NCBI GenBank assembly: GCA_003222395.1
Contig: QHWB01000049.1
Location: 55,654 to 119,653, forward strand
Direction of reading: 5' to 3'
DNA length: 64,000 nucleotides
From: Acidobacteriota bacterium
GTDB lineage: Bacteria; Acidobacteriota; Vicinamibacteria; Vicinamibacterales; CAVVIG01
Every line of letters begins with the position of its first letter. The first letter of the stretch is position 1. Below are positions 24,428 to 32,055 of this stretch, in pieces. The notes below the pieces were generated by a model, which was not told where the DNA came from, made no database searches, and saw only the letters and a list, made by a program, of their open reading frames with translations. The translations under genes were made by a program, and so were the position numbers.

Positions 24428-25284
24428 GCCGGGTCGCGGTCGTGATTCTCCTCTCGGATCTTTCTCTCTCACGCCGTCTGGAACGGGCCGAGCGCGACAG
24501 CAACGCGCGGTTCGTCGAGGCGCGCGCCGCCGTGTCCCCTGACGTCGGCGCAGGGTGGATTGACGTCGGCGGCACGTACGCGATGTTCGACGGCGTCGAA
24601 TCGCCCTGCACGCAGACGTTCGGCTTCGGCCTCTTCACCGCGCCGTCGAGCGGCGATCTCGACACGATCGAGCGGTTTTATGCCCAGCGCTCGGCGCCAG
24701 TGTTCCACGAGGTCAGTCCGATCGCCGATCCGGCGCATCTCGAGCTGCTCGCGTCGAGAGGCTATCGACCGATCGAGTTCACGAGCGTGTTGTATCGATC
24801 GCTGGACGGCGATCTCGCCATCGCTGCGCCTGCCGATTCAGTGGCGCGGCCCTTTCAGGGCCGCGTGCGGATCGTCGACGCCGACGAGGTGGAGCTTTGG
24901 GCGCAGACGTCTGCGGCCGGATGGAGCGACGTGCCCGGCGTCGGCCCGTTCCTCGTCGATCTCATGCGCGTGGCTGCGGTGCGACCGGATGCGCGTCTCT
25001 TTCTCGCGGAAATCGGGGGCCGGGCGGTAGCCGCCGGCGCGCTGACCATCGACGATGGCGTCGCGCTGCTGGCGGGCGCGAGCACGATTCCCGACGCGCG
25101 TCATCGCGGCGCGCAGCTCGCCCTCCTGTCGGCCCGACTCGCATACGCGTCGCAGCACGGCTGCGATCTCGCGATGATGGGCGCGCTGCCGGGCAGCGGA
25201 TCGCAGCGCAATGCAGAACGGAACGGATTCCGGATCGCCTACACACGGACGAAATGGCAATTGAGCACGGGAACGCGGGCGTGA
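24424..25284 (+). CDS. GNAT acetyltransferase, two-domain type, with family B insertion
   Basis: This 286-residue protein has an N-terminal half with a degenerate GNAT-like fold and a C-terminal GNAT half that retains RLFLAEIGGRAVAAGAL, then ARHRGAQLALLSARL as the acetyl-CoA loop and NAERNGFRIAYTR near the end. A family B half hairpin (24841-24865) is read in frame as VARPFQGRV at residues 140-148, right at the linker between halves. The GTG start overlaps the cytochrome stop, and the stop overlaps the next GNAT start. The substrate is unknown. Confidence 0.8.
   Translation: MSRVAVVILLSDLSLSRRLERAERDSNARFVEARAAVSPDVGAGWIDVGGTYAMFDGVESPCTQTFGFGLFTAPSSGDLDTIERFYAQRSAPVFHEVSPIADPAHLELLASRGYRPIEFTSVLYRSLDGDLAIAAPADSVARPFQGRVRIVDADEVELWAQTSAAGWSDVPGVGPFLVDLMRVAAVRPDARLFLAEIGGRAVAAGALTIDDGVALLAGASTIPDARHRGAQLALLSARLAYASQHGCDLAMMGALPGSGSQRNAERNGFRIAYTRTKWQLSTGTRA
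24841..24865. repeat. Family B left half hairpin in GNAT linker
   Basis: The CCCTTTCAGGG core has flanks GTGGCGCGG and CCGCG. It is read as VARPFQGR. Confidence 0.7.
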
Positions 25285-25298
25285 AAGGCCCGCGCCAC
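25275..25298. repeat. Family B right half hairpin spanning a stop and a start
   Basis: The TGAAA-type half ends GCGCCAC. It contains both the TGA of the upstream GNAT and the overlapping GTG start of the next one. Confidence 0.65.
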
Positions 25299-25859
25299 AC
25301 AACGATCCGAACCGAGCGCCTCCTTCTCAGAAAACCACGGCCCGACGACGCGGAGTCGATCTTCGAGCGGTACGCGTCGGATCCGGACGTCACGAAGTAC
25401 GTCGGATGGCCGCGTCACACGTCGATCGAACAGACGCGAAGCTTTCTTGCCTTCAGCGAATCACAGTGGGCCGAGTGGCCTGCCGGTCCTTATCTCATCG
25501 TGTCGCCGTCGACGGGATCGCTGCTCGGGTCGACGGGCCTCGAGTTCGAGACGACGACGCGCGCGCAGACCGGCTACGTGCTGGCGACCGACGCGTGGGG
25601 CCGCGGCTATGCGACCGAAGCGTTGATCGCGATGCGCGATCTCGCGCAAACGCTCGGCGTCCATCGACTCTACGCGCTCTGCCACGCCGATCACCGGCCG
25701 TCGGCGCGCGTCCTCGAAAAAGGGGGAATGACCTTCGAAGGGCGGCTTCGCCGTTATGCCGAGTTTCCGAACCTCGGTCAGGGTCAGCCGCAGGATGTGC
25801 TGTGCTACGCAGCGATCCTCGATTTTCCCTCTGGTACTCCAGAGGGAAACACGCCATAA
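25281..25859 (+). CDS. GNAT acetyltransferase, RimJ/RimL type
   Basis: This 192-residue enzyme has the pattern of the RimJ/RimL ribosomal-protein acetyltransferase class: IRTERLLLRKPRPDDAE at the start, TGYVLATDAWGRGYATEAL with the acetyl-CoA loop, and HRPSARVLEKGGMTFEG near the end. A small-molecule substrate is also possible. The GTG start at 25281 lies inside a family B hairpin and overlaps the previous stop (GTGA). The first residues (KGPRH) are therefore repeat-derived. Confidence 0.87.
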   Translation: MKGPRHTTIRTERLLLRKPRPDDAESIFERYASDPDVTKYVGWPRHTSIEQTRSFLAFSESQWAEWPAGPYLIVSPSTGSLLGSTGLEFETTTRAQTGYVLATDAWGRGYATEALIAMRDLAQTLGVHRLYALCHADHRPSARVLEKGGMTFEGRLRRYAEFPNLGQGQPQDVLCYAAILDFPSGTPEGNTP

Positions 25860-25926
25860 TAGCGGGCACTGACGCGAGCGCTGCGGCTCGAGCGAGAAGC
25901 AGCGCGCCACTTGAACAGGAGTTGAC

Positions 25927-26199
25927 ATGGCGAAGAAGGCGAGCAAGCGGAAGCCCAACGCGGCATTCATGGCGCCGGTGACCCCAGACGCCGCTCTGTC
26001 CGAGGTCGTCGGCAGCAAGCCGCTGCCGCGTACCGAGCTCACCAAGAAGCTGTGGGCCTACATCAAGAAGAACAAGCTGCAGGATCAGAAGAACAAACGG
26101 ATGATCAAATCCGACGACATGTTGAAGCCGGTCTTTGGCGGCAAGGCGCAAGTCAACATGTTCGAGATGACGAAGCTGGTCAGCAAACACGTCAAATAG
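25927..26199 (+). CDS. SWIB/MDM2-domain protein
   Basis: The protein has 90 residues. A short basic N-terminus (KKASKRKP) precedes a single SWIB fold at about 15-88, recognised by MAPVTPDAALSEVVGSKPLP, LTKKLWAYIKKN, RMIKSDDMLKPVFG and FEMTKLVSKHV. SWIB domains occur in eukaryotic chromatin remodelers and sporadically in bacteria such as chlamydiae and acidobacteria, where a nucleoid-associated role has been proposed. The basic tail would fit DNA contact. AGGAG precedes the ATG. It is monocistronic and followed by a 7-mer repeat array. Confidence 0.92.
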   Translation: MAKKASKRKPNAAFMAPVTPDAALSEVVGSKPLPRTELTKKLWAYIKKNKLQDQKNKRMIKSDDMLKPVFGGKAQVNMFEMTKLVSKHVK

Positions 26200-26207
26200 C
26201 CGGACAG

Positions 26208-26278
26208 CTGATAGCTGATAGCTGATAGCTGATAGCTGATAGCTGATAGCCGATAGCTGTCAGCTATCAGCTATCAGC
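26208..26278. repeat. 7-mer array with terminal inversion
   Basis: Six CTGATAG units are followed by the variants CCGATAG and CTGTCAG, then two units in reverse complement (CTATCAG), so the array can fold back on itself. It lies between the SWIB and aminopropyltransferase genes. Confidence 0.8.
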
Positions 26279-26321
26279 GCCCGTGATAGCATCGCGCTTT
26301 CCCACGAGAAGGACAGCGTAG

Positions 26322-28766
26322 ATGACCTCACGGCGGTATCTTCCCGCGCTCGTCGTTCTCTTCATCGGCAGCGGCTGCGCGGCGCTGATTTACGAGATCG
26401 TCTGGTTCCAGCTCCTCCAGCTCGTCATCGGGTCGTCTTCGATCTCCCTCGGCATCCTCCTCGGCACGTTCATGGGCGGCATGTGCCTTGGCAGCGTGCT
26501 GATGCCGGGCGCGGTCTCTCCTCGCCAGCATCCGTTGCGCGTGTACGCGTCGCTCGAAGCGGGCATCGGTGTGCTCGGGCTGCTGATCCTCTTCGGCATG
26601 CCGCTCGTCGGCGGCCTTTACACCGCATGGGCCGGCGACGGAATGGTGAGCGTCTTCGTGCGCGCCATCGTCGCCGGCATCTGCCTGCTGCCGCCGACGA
26701 TGCTGATGGGCGCCACGCTGCCGGCGATCTCGCGCTGGGTGAAGGCGACGCCCGAAGGGGTGTCGTGGCTCGGATTTTTCTACGGCGGCAACATCGCCGG
26801 CGGCGTCGTCGGCAGCCTCGTCGCAGGCTTCTATCTGCTGCGCGTCCACGACGTGAACATCGCGACGTTTACCGCGGTCGCGATCAACGCCGCAGTCGCG
26901 GCGATCGCGTACCTCGTCTCCGCCAAAGCGGCCTATGACGAGGTGGCGCGGCCCTTTCAGGGCCGCGAAGGCGGGGCTGAAAGCCCCGCCCCACCCCGCC
27001 ACGCATCGGTCTACGTCACGATCGCGCTGTCCGGGCTGACGGCGCTCGGCGCTGAAGTGGTCTGGACGCGGCTGCTGTCGCTGCACTTCGGCGCGACGGT
27101 CTACACCTTCTCGCTGATCCTCGCGGTGTTTCTCGTCGGCCTCGGCGTCGGGAGCACGGTCGCGTCGCTCGTCGCACGCGATCAGGCATCGGCGCGGCGC
27201 GCGCTCGGCTGGTGTCAACTGCTCCTGTGCGGCGCCGCCGCCTGGGCCGCCTACATGCTCACCGAATCGCTGACGTACTGGCCGATCAACCCATCGATCT
27301 CGACTTCGCCGTGGTACACGTTCCAGCTCGATCTCGTGCGCTGCCTGTGGGTGGTGCTGCCGGGCGCGATCCTCTGGGGCGCGAGCTTTCCGCTGGCGCT
27401 CGCGGCGGTCGCGTCGAGCGAGCAGGATGCCGCGCGGCTCGCCGGCGGCGTCTACGCCGCGAATACCGTCGGCGCGATCGCCGGCTCGCTGATCGCGAGC
27501 TTCATCCTCATTCCGTGGATCGGGAGCTCGCACACACAGCAGGTGATCATCATCACGTGCGCGCTCTCGTCTCTGTTGATGCTCGAGCCGGCGTACTCAT
27601 CCGCGGTTGCTTCTTCGTCTTCCTGGAATCTCGCCGGGACCGTCGTGCTGGCGCTCGCGATGGTGTCGGCGGGTCTGCTCGCGCGAAGCGTGCACCAGCT
27701 GCCGGGTCTGCTCGTCGCGTACGGCCGATACGCGGCGACGCGGGTGGGCCAGGCGGACGTCATTTATGTCGGCGAAGGACTGAACGCGACCGTCGCCGTA
27801 TCGGAGCTGTCGAACGGCGTCCGGAACTATCACAACGCCGGCAAGGTGCAGGCCTCGAGCGAGCCGCAGGACATGCGGCTCCAGCGGATGCTCGGCCACA
27901 TGACGACGCTGCTGCCGCGGCAGGCGAAGAACGTGCTCGTCATCGGCTGTGGCGCCGGCGTGACGGCCGGCGCCGTCTCGGTCGATCCGTCGGTCGAGCA
28001 CGAGACGATCGCCGAAATCGAGCCGCTGGTGCCGCGCGTCGTCTCGACGTATTTCTCCCAGCACAACTTCGACGTCGTCCGCAACCCGAAGGTCCACATC
28101 CGCATCGACGATGCGCGGCATTTCGTCGAGACGACGACCGAGAAATTCGACGCGATAACATCGGACCCGCTCGACCCCTGGGTGAAGGGCGCGGCGATGC
28201 TCTACACGCAGGAGTTCTTCGAGTTGGCGAAGAGCCATCTCAATCCGGGCGGCGTGATGACGCTGTTCGTTCAGCTGTACGAGAGCAACACCGACGCGGT
28301 GAAGAGCGAGATCGCCACGTTCCTCGACGTGTTTCCAAACGGCGTCGTGTGGGGCAATACGAACGAGGGCAAAGGCTACGATCTGGTGCTGTTAGGCCCC
28401 GTGGAGTCGGCGTCGATCGACGTCGACGCGCTCAACGAGCGGCTGAAGCGGCCGGAGTACGAGCCGGTAGCCCGATCGCTGCGCGAAATCGGCATGACGT
28501 CGGCGATCGATCTGTTCTCCACGTATGCGGGACGCAGGAGCGATCTGGCCGCGTGGCTGCGCGACGCGCAAATCAATCACGACAAGAACCTGCGCCTGCA
28601 GTACCTCGCCGGGCTCGGGCTCAATCTGTATCAGGCCGACGTGATCTACGCCGACATGCTGAAGCACGTCACGAAGCTGCCCGAGGACCTGTTCGTCGCC
28701 TCGGAGCAGACGAAGAAAACGCTGTTCGCGGCAATCTTGAACGCGCAGGGGCGGTCGGCCCAATGA
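26322..28766 (+). CDS. Fused MFS-like membrane domain and spermidine synthase-like domain
   Basis: This 814-residue protein has roughly twelve or more N-terminal helices, from LPALVVLFIGSGCAALIYEIVW to about residue 460, like the membrane half of fused MFS/aminopropyltransferases. A cytoplasmic Rossmann domain follows, with the SAM-type loop VIGCGAGVTAG, acidic EIEP and RIDDARHF, and the catalytic-region SDPLDPWVKG. Polyamine synthesis is not assured, because the substrate residues of true SpeE are only partly kept. A complete family B twin hairpin codes residues 208-225 between helices. The next gene overlaps as ATGA if its earliest start is used. Confidence 0.87.
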   Translation: MTSRRYLPALVVLFIGSGCAALIYEIVWFQLLQLVIGSSSISLGILLGTFMGGMCLGSVLMPGAVSPRQHPLRVYASLEAGIGVLGLLILFGMPLVGGLYTAWAGDGMVSVFVRAIVAGICLLPPTMLMGATLPAISRWVKATPEGVSWLGFFYGGNIAGGVVGSLVAGFYLLRVHDVNIATFTAVAINAAVAAIAYLVSAKAAYDEVARPFQGREGGAESPAPPRHASVYVTIALSGLTALGAEVVWTRLLSLHFGATVYTFSLILAVFLVGLGVGSTVASLVARDQASARRALGWCQLLLCGAAAWAAYMLTESLTYWPINPSISTSPWYTFQLDLVRCLWVVLPGAILWGASFPLALAAVASSEQDAARLAGGVYAANTVGAIAGSLIASFILIPWIGSSHTQQVIIITCALSSLLMLEPAYSSAVASSSSWNLAGTVVLALAMVSAGLLARSVHQLPGLLVAYGRYAATRVGQADVIYVGEGLNATVAVSELSNGVRNYHNAGKVQASSEPQDMRLQRMLGHMTTLLPRQAKNVLVIGCGAGVTAGAVSVDPSVEHETIAEIEPLVPRVVSTYFSQHNFDVVRNPKVHIRIDDARHFVETTTEKFDAITSDPLDPWVKGAAMLYTQEFFELAKSHLNPGGVMTLFVQLYESNTDAVKSEIATFLDVFPNGVVWGNTNEGKGYDLVLLGPVESASIDVDALNERLKRPEYEPVARSLREIGMTSAIDLFSTYAGRRSDLAAWLRDAQINHDKNLRLQYLAGLGLNLYQADVIYADMLKHVTKLPEDLFVASEQTKKTLFAAILNAQGRSAQ
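26943..26994. repeat. Complete family B twin hairpin in a membrane-protein loop
   Basis: The CCCTTTCAGGG hairpin is followed by its opposite-sense partner GGGGCTGAAAGCCCC. The ends GTGGCGCGG and CCGCCCCAC are near complements. It is in frame throughout. Confidence 0.8.
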
Positions 28767-28792
28767 ACGCCAGGGAAAGGAAGATGGAGCCC

Positions 28793-31700
28793 ATGGTTTC
28801 GAGTCGATTCGTCGGAGTCGTGTCGTTCGTGCTCGCCGTCGCGATTGCGGCGCTCTGCGACGCACAGACCTTTCGCGGAAGTATTTCAGGACGCGTCACC
28901 GACGCGACCGGCGCCGTGCTGCCGGGCGTCACCGTAACCGCGACGAACAACGCGACGGCCCAGTCGCGCACGACGACGACGTCGGGTACGGGCAATTTCT
29001 CGCTGCCGGATCTGGCGCTTGGCACCTACACGCTGGAAGCCACGCTTCAGGGATTCCAGACGCTGAAGGTGACGGTGGAGGTGACCGTCTCGCGCGTGTC
29101 GTCGATCGACTTGAAGATGGGCTTGTCGACCGTCGCCGAGACGGTGCAGGTGTCGGCGGCGATCCTCACGCTCGACACGAAGTCGACGGCGCTGAGCAAC
29201 GTGATTCAGCCCAAGCAGGTGCAGGATCTGCCGCTGAACGGCCGGGACTTCACGCGGATGCTCCAACTTTCACCCGGCGTGGCCGGCACGTCGGTGAACG
29301 GCGTCCGCACGCGCGGCAACAATTACCAGATCGACGGCGCCGACAACAACGATGCGTTCCAGAACATCGCGGCGGTCAACCAGGGCGGCGTGTCGGGCAT
29401 CGCCGGCACGCTGCTGCCGATCGAGGCGATCGATCAGTTCTCGGTTCAATCGGGCGGATCGGCTGAAATGGGGCGCAACGCCGGCTCGACGGTCAATCTC
29501 GTGATCAAGTCGGGCACGAACGACGTTCACGGCACGACGTACTACTTCAACCGCAACGAGGCGCTGTCGGCGAACTCGCCCGTCGCCGCACCAGGCACGC
29601 CGAAGCGCGAGATTCGGAACAACCAGTACGGCTTCTCGCTCGGCGGCCCGATCGTCCACAGCAAGACGTTCTACTTCTCGACGTTCGAGGCGCAGAAGCT
29701 GGACGCGGGCAACTCGCTCACCGACACGGCACCGTCGGCCGACTGGGTGGCGGGCGCGACGAGCCTGCTGCGGCAGTTCAACGTTCCCGTGAATCCGGTG
29801 TCGACGAGCCTGCTGTCGCTCTGGCCCGCCGACAGCCGGACGGGCCCGGCCACGGCGCTGAACTTCGTCAGCGGCGATCCGAACACGTACTCGAGCTATA
29901 ACGGGATCGCGAAAGTCGATCACAACTTCAATTCAATCCACTCGATCTCGGCGCGGTACTTCGGCGGCGGCGGCGATCAGGTCGCGCAGATCAATTCGCC
30001 CTACCGGGCGTACTTCCAGGCGGTGCCGAGCCGGATGCACAACGTCTCGGTGGTCACGACGAGCGTCTTCACCTCACACCTCGTCAACCAGTTCGTCGTC
30101 GGCTACAACTATTTCCTGCAGAAGTTCAACTCGTTCGACACGTCGGCCGATCCGATCGCGCTCGGGCTCGACACCGGCGTCACCGACCCGACGCTGGCAG
30201 GCCCGCCGAACATCACGATCAACGGCTTCGCGCAGGTCGGCGGCACGCAGCCGCTCGGCCGCGTCGACAAGACGATCCACTTCACCGACTCGTTGAACTG
30301 GCAGAAGGGATCGCATCAGATCAAAGTCGGCGGCGAAGCGCGCGTCTCGAAGCTGTTCGTCTTCTACGACAGCAACAAGCGCGGCAACTTCACGTTCGAC
30401 GGCACGGTCGGACCGTGGGCGTCGTTGCCGGCGTCGCAGGCGAGCTCGGCGCTCAAGGCGCTCGCCGACTTCATGGCCGGCGACGTCGTGACCGGCAGCA
30501 TCGTCCTCGGCAACACGCATCACAACTACTTCCAGAACACCTGGGACGTGTACGCGCAGGACGTGTGGTCCGCGACGCCGAAGGTGACGCTGAACTACGG
30601 ACTGCGCTACACGTATCCGGGCGTGCTCGGCGCGAGCGACGGTCCGCTCACCACGTTCATCGCGGGCAAGGGTATGGTGTCGACCGACACGCTCTATCCG
30701 GCGGACAAGACCGACGTCTCGCCGCGCTTCGGGATCACCTACACCCCGTCCGACAGCCGCACGACGGTGATCCGCGGCGGATGGGGCCTCTTCTACGACA
30801 TGCTCGCGGTCAATTTCTTCACGGCGAACACCGGCTTCGCCAACGGCGGCGCGCTCGGCGTCGGCAACAACCCGGGCGGTCCCACGCCCGTGTTCTCGAT
30901 CACGCAGCGCCGCTTCACGTACGCGCCCAACGTCCCGGTCTTCGGGTCGTCGGCGCAGCCGCCGTATGGCGCCTTCGCGGTCAGTCAGGATCTGAAACTG
31001 CCGTACGTGATCAACTTCAACGTCAACGTGGAGCAGCAGCTCGGGCCGAGGACCATCGTGCAGATCGGCTACGTGGGCACGCGCGGCCACCGGCTGGCGT
31101 TGATGCGCGATATCAACGCGCCGGCGCCGAGCGCGGCGGGCGTGTCGCAGGCACGGCGTCCGTTCGCCGCGCTGTACCCGGACCTCGCCGCCATCAACGA
31201 GCTCGAGACGATCGGCCGCTCGCAATACAACTCGCTGCAGATGTCGCTGATTCAGAGCAACTGGCACGGCCTCTCGGGGCGGCTGAACTACACGCTGAGC
31301 CACGCGATGGACAACGGATCGGAGGCGCGGAACACGCTGCCGATGGACTCGACGAACATCGACGCCGATTGGGGCAACGCCAGCTTCGACATCCGCCACG
31401 TCGTCAGCGCGGGCTTCACGTACAACTTGCCTGCATGGAACGGATCGCGACTCGCCGACGGCTGGCAGTTCAACGTGATCTCGACGATCCAGAGCGGGAC
31501 ACCATTCAATATCACCACCGGGACCGACGTGAGCGGGACCGGCGATCGTCAGGATCGACCCAACCTGGTGGGCGATCCGTTCGGTGGCATCGCCCAGCCG
31601 ACGACGGGCACCGCGGTCCGGTACTTCAATCCGGCGGCATTCGCCGTGCCGGCCGCCGGCACGTTCGGCAACCTGTCGCGCAACGCGTACTACGGTCCCT

Positions 31701-31942
31701 GGTTCAAGACCGTCGACGTGTCGGTGTTCAAGACGACGAAGCTCACGCCGCGCACGTCGATTCAGCTCCGCGCGGAAATCTTCAACGTCTTCAACATCAT
31801 CAACTGGGCGAATCCCGGCGCGACGCTGTCGGGCTCGACGACGTTTGGCCTTTTGAGCAACACGCGCAACGCGAGCAATGCGCCAGGCATCGGATCCGGC
31901 GAGCCGTTCAACATGCAGCTGGCGGCGAAAATTATTTTCTGA
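28793..31942 (+). CDS. Oar-like TonB-dependent outer-membrane receptor
   Basis: The protein has 1049 residues from the ATG at 28793, chosen because AGGAAG lies nine bases upstream (ATGs at 28763 and 28784 are alternatives). A signal peptide (FVLAVAIAALCDAQ) precedes a carboxypeptidase-regulatory beta-sandwich (TFRGSISGRVTDATGAV, about 25-110). A plug follows (DLPLNGRDF, RGNNYQIDGADNND), then a large beta-barrel ending in phenylalanine. This is the acidobacterial Oar/SusC-unlike type, for import of large ligands or for surface roles. No TonB/ExbBD is nearby. The next two genes encode secreted enzymes that could act on the same nutrient. Confidence 0.92.
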   Translation: MVSSRFVGVVSFVLAVAIAALCDAQTFRGSISGRVTDATGAVLPGVTVTATNNATAQSRTTTTSGTGNFSLPDLALGTYTLEATLQGFQTLKVTVEVTVSRVSSIDLKMGLSTVAETVQVSAAILTLDTKSTALSNVIQPKQVQDLPLNGRDFTRMLQLSPGVAGTSVNGVRTRGNNYQIDGADNNDAFQNIAAVNQGGVSGIAGTLLPIEAIDQFSVQSGGSAEMGRNAGSTVNLVIKSGTNDVHGTTYYFNRNEALSANSPVAAPGTPKREIRNNQYGFSLGGPIVHSKTFYFSTFEAQKLDAGNSLTDTAPSADWVAGATSLLRQFNVPVNPVSTSLLSLWPADSRTGPATALNFVSGDPNTYSSYNGIAKVDHNFNSIHSISARYFGGGGDQVAQINSPYRAYFQAVPSRMHNVSVVTTSVFTSHLVNQFVVGYNYFLQKFNSFDTSADPIALGLDTGVTDPTLAGPPNITINGFAQVGGTQPLGRVDKTIHFTDSLNWQKGSHQIKVGGEARVSKLFVFYDSNKRGNFTFDGTVGPWASLPASQASSALKALADFMAGDVVTGSIVLGNTHHNYFQNTWDVYAQDVWSATPKVTLNYGLRYTYPGVLGASDGPLTTFIAGKGMVSTDTLYPADKTDVSPRFGITYTPSDSRTTVIRGGWGLFYDMLAVNFFTANTGFANGGALGVGNNPGGPTPVFSITQRRFTYAPNVPVFGSSAQPPYGAFAVSQDLKLPYVINFNVNVEQQLGPRTIVQIGYVGTRGHRLALMRDINAPAPSAAGVSQARRPFAALYPDLAAINELETIGRSQYNSLQMSLIQSNWHGLSGRLNYTLSHAMDNGSEARNTLPMDSTNIDADWGNASFDIRHVVSAGFTYNLPAWNGSRLADGWQFNVISTIQSGTPFNITTGTDVSGTGDRQDRPNLVGDPFGGIAQPTTGTAVRYFNPAAFAVPAAGTFGNLSRNAYYGPWFKTVDVSVFKTTKLTPRTSIQLRAEIFNVFNIINWANPGATLSGSTTFGLLSNTRNASNAPGIGSGEPFNMQLAAKIIF

Positions 31943-32047
31943 ATTGCAGATTGCAGATTGCTGATTGATTGGGTTCATTCACGGCAATTGATTGAATCCA
32001 ATCACCATTCAATCAGCAATCTGAAATCAGAAATCAGCAATAAAGAG
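31943..32047. repeat. Inverted low-complexity array (GATTGCA/TGCAATC type)
   Basis: ATTGCTGATTGATTGG-like units on the left are mirrored by CAATCAGCAATCTGAAATC on the right, across a TTCATTCACGG centre. It may form a hairpin after the TonB gene. Confidence 0.55.
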
Positions 32048-32055
32048 CGATAGTG

